Source: Sporolactobacillus sp. CQH2019
GTDB taxonomy: Bacteria > Bacillota > Bacilli > Bacillales > Sporolactobacillaceae
DNA length: 64,000 bases
Assembly (NCBI RefSeq): GCF_028765345.1
Contig: NZ_JARAJZ010000003.1
Location: 301,595 to 365,594, forward strand
Direction: 5' to 3'
The notes under the pieces were generated by a model, which did no database searches, had not been told where the DNA came from, and saw nothing but the letters and a program-made list of their open reading frames with translations. This document shows, piece by piece, positions 1 through 8,457 of the stretch. Each line of letters opens with the position of its first letter. Position 1 is the stretch's first letter. The position numbers and the translations under genes are program-made.

Positions 1-1
1 C

Positions 2-2182
2 ATCCGCACACGATCGGACCGTTACGGCCTTCCGGAGAAAATGAATCTGATGAAGGGCCGGGTACAGAGCCATGCCAAGGGCTTTGCCTTTATCATTCCG
101 GAGGATGAAAAACTGGACGATGTGTTTGTCGGACCCAATGATCTGGCCGGGGCGATGAACGGAGACACGGTCATTATACGGGTTTCTGCAAAGAGCAGCG
201 ACAGGGGAGACCGTCCTGAAGGCACCGTCATCCGTATACTTGAACGCGCCGTGAAGCAGGTTGTCGGCACTTATAATGCGGGAAAACACTTCGGATTTGT
301 CATCCCCGACGATAACCGGATCAACGGGGATATTTTCATTCCGGAAAATGCGGAACACGGGGCAATGGAGGGACACAAAGTGGTCGCCGAGATCACCAAA
401 TATCCCGAAGGCAGAAAAAACGCCGAAGGGATGATCACCCAGATTCTGGGACATAAGAATGATCCGGGCATCGATATTCTTTCGATTATCTACAAGCACG
501 GCCTGCCGCTCGATTATCCCCCGGAAGTGATGTCCGAAGCCGAAGCCGTTCCCGATGAAATCCGGCCTGAAGATTTTGTCGGCCGCCGCGATCTTCGCGA
601 TGAAACGATTGTAACGATTGATGGAGAGGATTCAAAAGACCTGGACGATGCCGTCACCGTTACCCGGCTGGATAACGGAAATTATCACTTGGGCGTACAT
701 ATTGCCGATGTCAGCCATTATGTAACGGAAGGATCCTCGCTCGATGCGGAAGCCTACGAGCGCGGCACCAGTGTCTATCTGGTCGACCGCGTGATTCCGA
801 TGATTCCGCACCGGCTCTCGAACGGAATCTGCAGCCTGAATCCCCGGACTGACCGGCTTGCAATCAGTTGTGAAATGGAAATCACGCCTAAGGGAGTCGT
901 CGTCGGCCACGAGATTTTTCCAAGTGTTATACGGACGACGGAACGGATGACTTACACAAATGTCCGAAAGATTCTGCAGCGTGAGGATGATGAAGTACTG
1001 GAACGCTATCACGATCTCATTCCTTTCTTCGACCTGATGGGAGAACTCGCCCATATTCTTGAAGAACAACGGAACGAGCGCGGAGCGATTGATTTTGATT
1101 TTACGGAAGCGAAAATTATTGTCGACGAACAGGGAAAACCGATTGATGTCGTTGTGCGGGAACGGACGGTTGCGGAACGGCTGATCGAATCGTTCATGCT
1201 CGCGGCGAATGAAACGATCGCCGAACATTTTGAAAAACTGCATCTTCCCTTCCTCTATCGCGTGCATGAAGAGCCTAATCCGGAAAAGCTGGAGAAGTTT
1301 TTTGATTTCGCGGTGAATTTCGGGTACGTTCTCAAAGGCTCGCCGGATCATGTTCACCCGCGTACGCTGCAGTCGCTGCTTGAAAAAGTCAAAGGGCAGC
1401 CGGAAGAAGCGGTCATCAGCACCGTGATGCTGCGTTCGATGGCCAAAGCGAAATATGACGACAAGTGTCTCGGACACTTCGGCCTTTCAACCGAATATTA
1501 CACGCACTTCACATCGCCGATCCGCCGCTATCCCGATCTGACGGTTCACAGGCTGATCCGTAAGTACCTGTTCGATCGTCAGACAGATAATAAGACGCAG
1601 GCGTACTGGAAAGAGCGGATGCCGGAAATTGCCAAGCATACGTCGGCCTGCGAACAGCGGGCCGTTGAAGCGGAACGGGACACCGACGACCTGAAGAAGG
1701 CCGAATTCATGCAGGATAAAATCGGCCAGAACTTCGAAGGGGTAGTCAGCGGTGTGACCAATTTCGGCCTGTTTGTCGAACTCCCAAATACGATCGAAGG
1801 ACTGGTCCACATCAGTTATCTGACCGACGATTATTACCGCTACAGCGAGGAGAATATGGCGCTGATCGGCGAACGCACCGGCCATCTGTACCGGATCGGC
1901 GATGAAATCGAGGTACGTGTTCTTGACGTCAACCTCGACGAGCATGCAGTCGATTTCGAGGTCGTCGGCATGAAACCGCAGAAGCCGAGACAGCGGAAAT
2001 CGCGTCCGACGATCATTCAAGGAAAGGCACCGGTCAAGCCGGCAAATGAAGGGAAAAAACGATCGGCCGGGAAGCCGGGCGGCGGGGCAGATCATCGCCC
2101 GACGTACAAGGGAAACGGCCATGGCAACAGTAATTTCGGAAAAAACAAATCGTACGTCAAGAACAAGGGCAGAAATAAATAA
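2..2182 (+). CDS. rnr: Ribonuclease R, 5'-truncated by the window edge
   Basis: 3'-to-5' exoribonuclease that degrades structured RNA and works with SmpB-tmRNA in non-stop mRNA decay. The reading frame is open from base 2 and the residues before the first internal ATG ([15 protein letters not shown]) match the interior of Bacillus RNase R, so the true start lies upstream of the window. Seen in order: two cold-shock-type OB domains, the RNB catalytic domain with the acidic [12 protein letters not shown] metal site, an S1 domain ([16 protein letters not shown]) and a Lys/Arg-rich tail. In Bacilli rnr is normally followed by smpB and ssrA; here that order is interrupted by treR and HAD genes and a broken smpB. 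Confidence 0.97.
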   Translation: MRTRSDRYGLPEKMNLMKGRVQSHAKGFAFIIPEDEKLDDVFVGPNDLAGAMNGDTVIIRVSAKSSDRGDRPEGTVIRILERAVKQVVGTYNAGKHFGFVIPDDNRINGDIFIPENAEHGAMEGHKVVAEITKYPEGRKNAEGMITQILGHKNDPGIDILSIIYKHGLPLDYPPEVMSEAEAVPDEIRPEDFVGRRDLRDETIVTIDGEDSKDLDDAVTVTRLDNGNYHLGVHIADVSHYVTEGSSLDAEAYERGTSVYLVDRVIPMIPHRLSNGICSLNPRTDRLAISCEMEITPKGVVVGHEIFPSVIRTTERMTYTNVRKILQREDDEVLERYHDLIPFFDLMGELAHILEEQRNERGAIDFDFTEAKIIVDEQGKPIDVVVRERTVAERLIESFMLAANETIAEHFEKLHLPFLYRVHEEPNPEKLEKFFDFAVNFGYVLKGSPDHVHPRTLQSLLEKVKGQPEEAVISTVMLRSMAKAKYDDKCLGHFGLSTEYYTHFTSPIRRYPDLTVHRLIRKYLFDRQTDNKTQAYWKERMPEIAKHTSACEQRAVEAERDTDDLKKAEFMQDKIGQNFEGVVSGVTNFGLFVELPNTIEGLVHISYLTDDYYRYSEENMALIGERTGHLYRIGDEIEVRVLDVNLDEHAVDFEVVGMKPQKPRQRKSRPTIIQGKAPVKPANEGKKRSAGKPGGGADHRPTYKGNGHGNSNFGKNKSYVKNKGRNK

Positions 2183-2197
2183 TCCGTTTGCGACCGA

Positions 2198-2229
2198 ACT
2201 CCTGAAATTTTTCAGGAGTCTTACTTTTT
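2198..2229 (+). terminator. Rho-independent terminator after rnr
   Basis: Perfect 10-bp inverted repeat, ACTCCTGAAA (2198-2207) with TTTCAGGAGT (2210-2219), followed by a T-rich stretch. It lies 16 bases after the rnr stop codon. Confidence 0.8.
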
Positions 2230-2773
2230 CTAGGGGGCTGCACGCTCAAAACGTGCGGCCTCATAAGGTATAATATAATTAGGATGAATGGATGACTTCA
2301 AGGGGACTGCAACAACCGCAAAAAGAGTTTATTGTTTGGCGGAAAGCGCAATAGGCCGCTCTGTAAAGCGCGAACTTTCAGGACATTGTCAATGGCTGGA
2401 ACGATTAGCGAGCGTTCATTTACCGAAAAACTGACGCAATGCCACGGATTTCAATCCATGGATATAAGCCCTGTTCTTCATTTTTTGTTTTTGGCTCCGT
2501 TGCTGTACTGATCTTCAATGTACTTTTTGGATGTACTTTTTGACAGTTCCTTTTGAGACGGTCAGGCAGATCACGGCCTGTGAGGCATAACGGAAGTCAA
2601 GCTCCGGCTCAGCTTTGGTTTTGCTTGCTGGGCACCGCTCTGTCAATCCACTGATTTTAACCAGTGGTAGTTGAAAAAGATTTGCTATAATATATACTGA
2701 ATGGCGTAAAGGTGCGGTTTGTCCTGGATACTGTTCCGGGACTTGAAGCGAACAGGGAATGTGACGATCGTTC
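2230..2773. other. Intergenic stretch without a recognisable intact gene
   Basis: No open frame here carries a recognisable family signature or a good ribosome site. An inverted repeat CCACTG...CAGTGG sits near 2650-2668 and a TATAAT-like sequence near 2268. Short minus-strand frames (2515-2775) have a helix-turn-helix-like fragment but nothing decisive. The stretch is best read as decayed DNA between rnr and the treR remnant. Confidence 0.5.
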
Positions 2774-3344
2774 ATGAAAATAATTTTACAAACATTTATC
2801 AGAATCCTGCGAGTAAAATCCGTAAGGCAATGATACCGGCCGGTCGGCTCCTTCCTTCGGAAAATGAGATGGGCGATCAGTACAAGGCTTCCCGTGAAAC
2901 GATCCGCAAAACTCTTGCGCTCCTTTCACGCAATGGCTATATTCAGAAGATACGGGGGAAAGATTCGGTTTGGCTTGACGTCGGCCGCTTTGATTTTCCG
3001 GGGGCTTGCCAAGCACTCCGGTAAACATTGGGAGATGACGGTTCATCAGCTTATTTAAATGGGTCGGCGGTGAAACGGTGATTCTGGACGAAGATTTCCT
3101 GCTGATGGACGTTGTGCCGAAGCTGACCGCAGATATTTGCGAGTACTCACTGTAAGATTATATTGAGAATGAACTGAATCTGAAAATAGGCTTCCAACAA
3201 ACAGAAGAAACAAGGCAATATTTGACTTTATCGACCGTTTCAAGTGCCGTTGTTGTCCGCAGTTTCGTATATTTGGATAATGCCCGGCGGAATCGGGCGG
3301 ATAAATTCCGTTTTGCCGGCTTTGCGCGCCGTGAGTATTTGTAG
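2774..3344 (+). pseudogene. treR: Decayed trehalose operon repressor (TreR, GntR family)
   Basis: Remnant of a GntR-family DNA-binding repressor of the TreR type. The N-terminal winged helix is readable (AGRLLPSENEMGDQY, SRETIRKTLALLSRNGYIQK, then RFDFP as in TreR). The frame then shifts and closes at 3024, with much of the effector domain missing. The C-terminal part resumes in another frame (LTADICEY, DYIENELNLKIGF, VVVRSFVYLD, DKFRFAGFARREYL, stop 3342-3344) with an in-frame TAA at 3153-3155. TreR-type proteins sense trehalose-6-phosphate; a trehalose-6-phosphate synthase/phosphatase gene lies on the far side of the prophage. Start uncertain; an A lost from the run after the ATG at 2774 would explain the first frame problem. 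Confidence 0.8.
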
Positions 3345-3384
3345 GCGTCTGTCTTTTCAATAATGATTGTTCAGGAGGAAATAA

Positions 3385-4239
3385 ATGATAAAACTGATAG
3401 CTTTGGACATGGATGGAACTCTGTTAAATAATGAGAGAGAGATCAGCTGGGAAAATCTGCGAGCGCTGAGGTTCGCCCGTTCAAAGGGAATCGCTCTGGT
3501 CATCGCTTCCGGGAGAGCTTTTTTTGACATCCAGAGCAAGATGAAAGATGTCGATATAGATACGCATGCGATCGGCACGAACGGAGCGACAATTCACTCG
3601 GCCGACGGAACACTGCTGGGTGCCGATTTCCTTGATCGTACACGGACGCTGCAGATTGTTGCCGAGCTGGTCAGGCAAAAATACTATATCGGCGTTTACA
3701 CGGAGCAGAATATTTATGTCCCGGAGGACGGAACGAAATGGCTTCACGAAGAGCTGAAGCGCCTGAACATTCATGAGGACCGGTCGGTCGGTTTCCAGGG
3801 TGCGACGCGTGATGATTTTTATCGATTCTTCGGCGACTGGCGTGAGATTGAAAAAACAGGGGCAGAATTTTATAAAATCATTGTCTTTTCCTTTGACGAT
3901 GTGAAACTGAAGAAAGCCCGCGATGTTTATGAAGCGCAGCACCGTTACAGCATTGTGACAAGCGGTACCGGCAACTTTGAGATCATGCCTCCGAATGCAT
4001 CCAAGGGCAACGCGCTCGACCATCTGGCCAATTACCTCGGAATCCCGCTCAGCGATGTCATGGCCGTCGGCGATAATTATAACGACCTGTCCATGTTCGA
4101 TGTCGCAGGCCTCAGCGTTGCCATGGGCAATGCCGACGACGCGATTAAGGAAAAATGCGATCTTGTGACGACCCGCTGTGAGGAGAATGGGGTTGCCCAT
4201 GCCATATATCAGGTACTCGGCAACGCTGAACATGATTGA
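3385..4239 (+). CDS. Cof-type HAD-superfamily phosphatase
   Basis: Soluble Mg-dependent phosphatase of the Cof/YcsE-like HAD IIB group, probably acting on sugar phosphates or related metabolites. Motif I is DMDGTL near residue 8-13 (nucleophile Asp8), motif II is the IASGRAF region, and motif IV is AVGDNYNDLSMFDVAG near residue 227-241. 284 residues is normal for the family. Ribosome site AGGAGG is 8-9 bases before the ATG. A shorter, broken relative lies at 46440-46923, next to the intact smpB, while this intact copy lies next to the broken smpB. Substrate cannot be told from sequence. Confidence 0.9.
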   Translation: MIKLIALDMDGTLLNNEREISWENLRALRFARSKGIALVIASGRAFFDIQSKMKDVDIDTHAIGTNGATIHSADGTLLGADFLDRTRTLQIVAELVRQKYYIGVYTEQNIYVPEDGTKWLHEELKRLNIHEDRSVGFQGATRDDFYRFFGDWREIEKTGAEFYKIIVFSFDDVKLKKARDVYEAQHRYSIVTSGTGNFEIMPPNASKGNALDHLANYLGIPLSDVMAVGDNYNDLSMFDVAGLSVAMGNADDAIKEKCDLVTTRCEENGVAHAIYQVLGNAEHD

Positions 4240-4299
4240 ATAACAGTAGAAACGATGAAACGGCTGACCTATGATGAAACTGAAGAGGGATGACTCGGA

Positions 4300-4482
4300 A
4301 TGATCAAAAAAGTGCTTAATTATGTAGGCCTGTTTATTGCAATTTTCGCGGCTCAATGGATTTGGTTTACCTATATCAAGCCGGACAAAACAAAAACACT
4401 GCTTGAACTGATTCTTTCCTCAGTCGTTTTTATCGTTGTTTTTCTGCTATTGGATCTTGTACCGAAAAAAAGAATAAAATAA
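4300..4482 (+). CDS. Small two-helix membrane protein of unknown function
   Basis: 60 residues with two hydrophobic segments (about 6-25 and 36-52), a short polar loop (KPDKTKT) and a basic end (PKKRIK), so a small integral membrane protein is likely. A GAGGG ribosome site lies about 10 bases before the ATG. It follows the HAD gene in the same direction, 60 bases downstream. I do not recognise a family. Confidence 0.6.
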   Translation: MIKKVLNYVGLFIAIFAAQWIWFTYIKPDKTKTLLELILSSVVFIVVFLLLDLVPKKRIK

Positions 4483-4559
4483 TGACCGGCCGGTTTCGAC
4501 TGCGGATTGCTTGCCAGGTTATCCGGCGCTGACTGATGGGCTTGTTCAGTGCGGCAGAA

Positions 4560-4866
4560 GACCGAAACCATCGTCCCAGACCGATAAGCGGCTGCGGACG
4601 ACCGAAAAAGGATGGCTCCCGACCGAAAAAGGGTAGCTCCCGACCGAAAAACTGCCTGTGCCGACCGAAAGCGAGCCCGAGTTGACCGAAAAACCGGCTG
4701 AGAAGACCGAAACCATTGCTTCGGACCGATAAGCGGCCGCAACCGACCGAAAAAGGATGGCTCCCGACCGAAAAACTGCTTGCGCCGACCGAAAGCGAGC
4801 CTGAATTGACCGAAAAACCGGCTGAGAAGACCGAAACCATCGTCCGGACCGATAAGCGGCCGCCGG
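4560..4866. repeat. Nested tandem repeat of GACCGA subunits
   Basis: About 15 copies of GACCGAAA or GACCGATA, spaced mostly 17-22 bases, organised in a higher-order unit that recurs at 4560, 4705 and 4829 (steps of 145 and 124; the difference of 21 is one extra subunit). On the plus strand one frame reads as a Pro-Thr-Glu-Lys repeat peptide (PTEK, LTEKPAEKTET) that runs in frame into the smpB remnant. On the minus strand it reads as FRS- or FGR-type repeats. No ribosome site supports either as a gene. The array occupies the place where the N-terminal half of smpB would be. Confidence 0.85.
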
Positions 4867-5112
4867 CGGGCAGGGCCAACCGCTATGACTATGATCCGCT
4901 CAGAATACGCAAGCTTCTCATGGATCAGAAAGAAATCTATAAATTTGGCGCCGCTGCAGATAAGCAGGCTATGCCTTTATTCCGCTTAATGTATATGTAA
5001 AAACAGAGTCGCAAAAATGCCTGTCGGACTGGGTCGGGATAAGAGAAGCTGCGATAAGCGCGAAACCATTGAAAAAAACAAACGGCCCGACACGAAATTA
5101 AGAAATCGTTCT
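4866..5112 (+). pseudogene. smpB: Broken smpB fragment upstream of ssrA
   Basis: C-terminal half of SmpB, the tmRNA-binding protein of trans-translation. NRYDYDPLRIRKLLMDQKEI matches the intact copy at 47278-47754 ([20 protein letters not shown]). The frame then shifts near 4965 (GYAFIPLNVYVK continues in a second frame) and again near 5010 (KMPVGLGRDK, DKRETIEKN in a third frame). The N-terminal half is absent, replaced by the GACCGA repeat array. Position directly before ssrA is the usual place of smpB in Bacilli, so this is the decayed ancestral-position copy. Confidence 0.88.
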
Positions 5113-5133
5113 ATGGACGTCAAAAATTATAAG

Positions 5134-5162
5134 TTGCATTTTAAAATATTATCTGCTATAAT
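5134..5162 (+). promoter_or_regulatory. Sigma-A promoter of ssrA
   Basis: TTGCAT (5134-5139), 17-base spacer, TATAAT (5157-5162). The predicted transcript starts near 5169, about 43 bases before the mature tmRNA 5' end. The leader contains a GCTGAC...GTCAGC hairpin (about 5169-5191) that would be trimmed with the 5' extension. Confidence 0.8.
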
Positions 5163-5211
5163 ACATGCGCTGACTGGTATAAAATTGTCAGCAGGGAATA
5201 TTGTTTAACTC

Positions 5212-5566
5212 GGGGACGTTTCGGATTCGACAGGGGTAGGTCGGGTTTAAGCGGCGAGCCGAGGGGGTCGGCCTCGTAAAAACGCCAAAGCCATAACTGG
5301 CAAAAAGAACGAAAACCTCGCTTTAGCTGCCTAATCAGCTTTAGCGGTTCCTCCCTCCATCGCCCATGTGGTAGGGTAAGGGACTCACTTTAGTGGGATA
5401 CGCCGGAAGCCCGCATCCTGAGGGCCAGGGAAGAGATCAATCGGGATAGTCCCGCGGAAGCCTGTCGACGGGCCGACGCCGGGATGAACTGCTAATACAT
5501 CGACTACGCTCGTAGAAACTTTAATTACGATGCTTCTGGACGTGGGTTCAACTCCCACCGTCTCCA
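5212..5566 (+). ncRNA. ssrA: Transfer-messenger RNA (tmRNA)
   Basis: Rescues stalled ribosomes and tags their products for proteolysis. The 5' end GGGGACG pairs with the 3' CGTCTCC to form the acceptor stem; GATTCGACAGGG is the conserved D-loop-like segment and GTTCAACTC the T-arm. The tag frame runs 5299-5334 and reads GKKNENLALAA followed by TAA, with an Ala-charged first residue expected. The 3' CCA is not encoded: after the discriminator A (5566) the DNA reads TTATTT. The last bases form the left attachment site of the prophage, so the 3' end is restored by the phage att core. Confidence 0.96.
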
Positions 5567-5568
5567 TT
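5546..5568. other. attL, prophage attachment site in the ssrA 3' end
   Basis: Matches 43559-43581 over 23 bases with one difference (A5550 versus G43563). The uninterrupted identical core is 18 bases, ACTCCCACCGTCTCCATT (5551-5568 and 43564-43581). It covers the T-arm and acceptor 3' strand of tmRNA, a known integration target of tyrosine integrases. Confidence 0.9.
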
Positions 5569-5602
5569 ATTTCGCTGGTACACAGTGATCTGATGATCCA
5601 TA

Positions 5603-5628
5603 AAATCCCTTTATAGAGGGATTTTTTA
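5603..5628. terminator. Terminator between ssrA and the integrase gene
   Basis: AAATCCCT (5603-5610) and AGGGATTT (5617-5624) flank a 6-base loop and are followed by TTTTAG. It can end ssrA rightward, and T-rich flanks on the other strand may let it end int leftward. A near copy follows attR at 43615-43640. Confidence 0.75.
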
Positions 5629-5670
5629 GTACATACCATTGTATGCCACACTGTACTAATTATGATCAAT

Positions 5671-5688
5671 AAGGGCAAAACAAGGGCA
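5671..5688. repeat. Left arm-type integrase binding repeat
   Basis: AAGGGCAAAACAAGGGCA contains two AAGGGCA units 11 bases apart. The same 18 bases occur in direct orientation at 43488-43505, just inside the right end. Two such blocks flanking an att core are typical arm sites of lambda-type integrases. Assignment is by position and repetition. Confidence 0.7.
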
Positions 5689-5692
5689 AGCA

Positions 5693-6856
5693 TCAGCGGA
5701 TATTCACGACTTTTTGCTTGGCATCAAGTTTGAAAATGGTACTCATGGTTTCATTTGATTCTTCATTTTCGCGAGTAAACAATTCATCAATGATATGGAT
5801 ATAAACTTTATAGGTTGTCATAATACTGGCATGACCTAGTCGTTTTGAAAGCCAGCTGATCGACCGGCCACTGTAAAGCTGAATGCTCGCATGTGTGTGC
5901 CTGAGTGCATGAAAAGTCACTTTTTTTATGGACAGCTTATCGGCAAGAAGGCGCAATGTCTTATTAACCGCATTATCGGAGACAAGATGATAAGTCTTAT
6001 CTACAAAGACCAGGTTGTTCGGATTCGGATCCTCTTTCAACTTGGCTTTTTGCGCTGACTGTTCGACCTTCAAATGCTCGAGCCATTTAGCTGTTTCATC
6101 GTCAATTGTGATCAATCGTTTCGAGGACGCTGTTTTTGTCGGGCCAAAGGTGTGCGTATTATGCCAATCCCATTTCTTATCTACTCGAACAGTTTTATTA
6201 TCCAGATCAATACAATCCCAGGTCATCCCGGATACTTCACTGAAACGACAGCCAGTCGCCAGAGCAAAGAGGATCATATGCCGGCTAATATAACGCCATT
6301 TCAGGTCCTTCAGAATATAACGGGACAGCTTTTCCGTATCGGCCAGATTGAGAAACTTCAGTTGTTCATCTTTTGGTTTAATGCGTCCCTTTGTTTTTAT
6401 GCGATAGGTAGGGTCTTTGTAGATCACGCCGTCCTGAATGGCATCCTGTAAGCAGGCTTTCATATACATGTGGATCTTTCGCACGCTGGCTGTTGAATGC
6501 CCGGAAGCATATTGATTGATGGCTTGCTGATATTCTTTTCTAGTTAGGTCTCTGAGCTTCACGCCAGAAAAGTTATTTTCGGCAAACCGTACCGATCGTT
6601 CTATTTCCTCATCATTATAGGCAGAATGTTCGCCCTTCCGGAAAGTCTCGTACCAGTCACGCATATAGGGACCAAATTCTACATTACCACCCTGCAAATC
6701 GTAGCCTTTAAGTACCTTGTTTTCCATTTCATTCGCCTGTTTTACGGCTTCACGTTTTTTCAAACCCCGCCGGCGAATTTCTTTCTGCTTTCCTCCTGAA
6801 TAATAACGGACCCTGAATTCCCAGGATCCGTCTTCAAGTTGCTTTATTGTTGCCAT
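5693..6856 (-). CDS. int: Prophage tyrosine integrase
   Basis: Site-specific recombinase that inserts and excises the phage at the ssrA att site. 387 residues: N-terminal AP2-like arm-binding part (DGSWEFRVRYYSGGKQKEIRRRG), SAM-like core-binding domain (about 60-160), catalytic domain with Arg204 (ATGCRFSE), the H-x-x-R box (HALRHTH, 316-322), LGH at 340-342 and Tyr352 (TTYKVYIH) as nucleophile. The stop codon is 4 bases from the arm repeat and about 125 bases from attL. Transcribed away from ssrA's partner genes, with the repressor gene 6 bases upstream. Confidence 0.96.
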   Translation of the reverse strand: MATIKQLEDGSWEFRVRYYSGGKQKEIRRRGLKKREAVKQANEMENKVLKGYDLQGGNVEFGPYMRDWYETFRKGEHSAYNDEEIERSVRFAENNFSGVKLRDLTRKEYQQAINQYASGHSTASVRKIHMYMKACLQDAIQDGVIYKDPTYRIKTKGRIKPKDEQLKFLNLADTEKLSRYILKDLKWRYISRHMILFALATGCRFSEVSGMTWDCIDLDNKTVRVDKKWDWHNTHTFGPTKTASSKRLITIDDETAKWLEHLKVEQSAQKAKLKEDPNPNNLVFVDKTYHLVSDNAVNKTLRLLADKLSIKKVTFHALRHTHASIQLYSGRSISWLSKRLGHASIMTTYKVYIHIIDELFTRENEESNETMSTIFKLDAKQKVVNIR

Positions 6857-6862
6857 TGCATT

Positions 6863-7504
6863 TCACTTCCTTCCAAATTTGCGCTTCATTTCGACGACAA
6901 CGCCAACGATTCGCACTTTATTCATCTCTTCCCCGATAAATTCGCGAGACTTAACATTTGGATTTGATGCCCGGAGTATTAGCGAGTTTTCCGTTTTAAT
7001 AATATGCTTAATTGTTCCTTCTTCACCGTTAACAATCGCAATTCCAATCTGGTCGTTAAATGCAATCTCACAGGTTTCCCTTACTAAAACAATATCGTTC
7101 TCATTTATTCCATCGCCAATCATCGAATCGCCCTTCACTCGGAGAGCAAAATAATCGCCTACAATATACTCATAGTCAAAAAATTCCGGATCCGGTTCAA
7201 CCTCCTCATAAGCCAAACCATTTGGTCCTGCTTTGACCGTTCCATAGACATAAATTTTTTTCACCCTAGGATCTAATTTCACATCCATGTCAGACTGCTC
7301 AACATCAGACCATCCCATAAGGTATGCAGGTGCACAGTGTAAAACGTCTGCAATTTGTGAAATTATATCGCTCTTTAAATTCTTGATATTCCCGCTTTCA
7401 TAGCGCTGGACGGTTGCTTCCGTTTTACCGATTGCTTCTGCAAGCTGCTTTAAAGTAAAGCCTCTTTTCAATCGCATTTCTTTGATTCGATCGGATATTA
7501 TCAT
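6863..7504 (-). CDS. CI-like phage repressor with S24 peptidase domain
   Basis: Lysogeny repressor, LexA/CI type. N-terminal HTH_3 domain (residues 5-60: LKQLAEAIGKTEATVQRYESGN) and C-terminal S24 domain with Ser in VKGDSMIGDG and Lys in EEGTIKHI, the Ser-Lys pair used for RecA-stimulated self-cleavage. 213 residues is usual. Divergent from the Cro-like gene; operators should lie in 7505-7664. Same strand as int, 6 bases apart, so the two are probably co-transcribed. Confidence 0.93.
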   Translation of the reverse strand: MIISDRIKEMRLKRGFTLKQLAEAIGKTEATVQRYESGNIKNLKSDIISQIADVLHCAPAYLMGWSDVEQSDMDVKLDPRVKKIYVYGTVKAGPNGLAYEEVEPDPEFFDYEYIVGDYFALRVKGDSMIGDGINENDIVLVRETCEIAFNDQIGIAIVNGEEGTIKHIIKTENSLILRASNPNVKSREFIGEEMNKVRIVGVVVEMKRKFGRK

Positions 7505-7539
7505 AGTAGTTTTTCTTCTCCTTTGATGCCTTCATTTTA

Positions 7540-7650
7540 TACTAATAGTACGCACCATGCAAGATATTTCTATATTAAATCCTTAAATCTTACGTTTCAT
7601 GCTTGACCGACAAAATAAGCCATGATATACTGACTTACGTGATACGAAAG
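7540..7650. promoter_or_regulatory. Divergent repressor/Cro promoter and operator region
   Basis: Rightward promoter: TTGACC (7603-7608), 17-base spacer, TATACT (7626-7631), a near-consensus early promoter for the Cro-like gene. Candidate operator ACTTACGTGATACGAAAG at 7633-7650 sits directly downstream of the -10 box; a near copy (16 of 18 bases) lies at 7882-7899, inside the 3' end of the Cro-like gene, and a weaker partial match near 7589-7605. TACTAATAGTA near 7541-7551 is a dyad on the repressor side, next to a possible leftward TATAAA. Confidence 0.6.
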
Positions 7651-7664
7651 GAGGCTGAAAACCC

Positions 7665-7913
7665 ATGGATACACCTATCATTAATTCAAACAAGCTGAAA
7701 GCGAAAATGGTTCTTGCTGGTTACAATCGAAAAACGCTTGCTGAGGCGACTGGACTTGATCGCAACACGATCGGTCTGATCATCAGCGGCAAAACATCTC
7801 CGTCCTTTAGAGCGATGAACTTGATTTATCATGCGTTAAAGTTAAATCCTCAGGAAGCGACGGAGATTTTTTTTGTCCGTAACTTACGTAACACGAAAGT
7901 AAGAAAGGGATGA
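7665..7913 (+). CDS. Cro-like HTH transcriptional regulator
   Basis: 82 residues, HTH_3/Xre domain over residues 9-65 (NRKTLAEATGLDRNTIGLIISGKTSP). First rightward gene opposite the CI-like repressor, so most likely the early-control Cro or antirepressor-type protein. AAAGGAGG ribosome site 10 bases before the ATG. The last codons overlap a second operator-like sequence (7882-7899), so it may be autoregulated or may act on its downstream genes. Confidence 0.88.
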   Translation: MDTPIINSNKLKAKMVLAGYNRKTLAEATGLDRNTIGLIISGKTSPSFRAMNLIYHALKLNPQEATEIFFVRNLRNTKVRKG

Positions 7914-7917
7914 TCAT

Positions 7918-8193
7918 ATGGCAGAGAAACTCTGGTGGAACATGAAGGACCTTGAAAGTGCAACGGGATTTAAGCGGAAATGGCTGCTGAGTAATATCCT
8001 CTATCGTCCAGAATACCGTGATCAGCTTGACATCGAAAATGGCGGACCTGTTTATTATCCGGATCGACCAGGTGATATGTGGCAGTTCCTGGCGTCTTCG
8101 ATGAAGAAATTTCTGGAAATACACTTCGCTGAGATTCTTCGAATTGACCATAGGCACCAATGGAGCCGCCATAAGGAGGTGAGAACGAAATGA
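7918..8193 (+). CDS. Phage DUF771-family protein
   Basis: 91 residues. KLWWNMKDLESATGFKRKWLLSNILYRPEYR and the NGGPVYYP segment are the pattern of DUF771 proteins found in the early region of many Bacilli phages. The fold looks like an excisionase/MerR-type helix-turn-helix (KDLESATGFKRKWLLSNIL), so DNA binding is plausible but unproven. Follows the Cro-like gene by 4 bases and overlaps the next gene by 4 bases. Confidence 0.8.
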   Translation: MAEKLWWNMKDLESATGFKRKWLLSNILYRPEYRDQLDIENGGPVYYPDRPGDMWQFLASSMKKFLEIHFAEILRIDHRHQWSRHKEVRTK

Positions 8194-8414
8194 GAGCAGT
8201 TAGAAGGATCAAGACAATCAGGGTAGTTTTATCTGATACTCCGGTGCCTACCATTCGTCGAGTAGCCACTGTTTCGCCTGAAACAGCTGTTCAGCTGTAC
8301 TGGTTTTTTCAGGGTGTTCAGGATCATGCCGTGGCCAAACACCGGATGCAGATGGCCCGATGGGCACTGCGGATGAAGTCAAAGTATTTTCGGGCCATGA
8401 AGAAGGGTCAGTAA
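8190..8414 (+). CDS. Small basic early phage protein, unknown function
   Basis: 74 residues, strongly basic (many Arg/Lys), with TVSPETAVQLYWFFQGVQDHAVAKHRMQMARWALR likely helical. Starts with an ATGA overlap on the previous gene and has AAGGAGG upstream, so translation coupling is clear. I recognise no family. Confidence 0.65.
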   Translation: MRAVRRIKTIRVVLSDTPVPTIRRVATVSPETAVQLYWFFQGVQDHAVAKHRMQMARWALRMKSKYFRAMKKGQ

Positions 8415-8457
8415 TCAAATTTCAAACGTTACTAAGGGTGAAAGGGTGTGGAGCTAT

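Noticed and set aside
632-1477. Long minus-strand frame inside rnr
   Set aside because: Shadow of the strongly conserved RNase R frame.
2515-2775. Minus-strand frame ending in an HTH-like VSKGTVKKYIQK
   Set aside because: Too short and without other transposase or regulator features.
3481-4356. Long minus-strand frame opposite the HAD gene
   Set aside because: Shadow frame; the plus-strand HAD motifs are conserved.
4371-4879. Minus-strand open frames with FRS/FGR repeats across the GACCGA array
   Set aside because: Open only because the repeat subunit contains no stop; no ribosome site, and two such frames overlap on the same strand.
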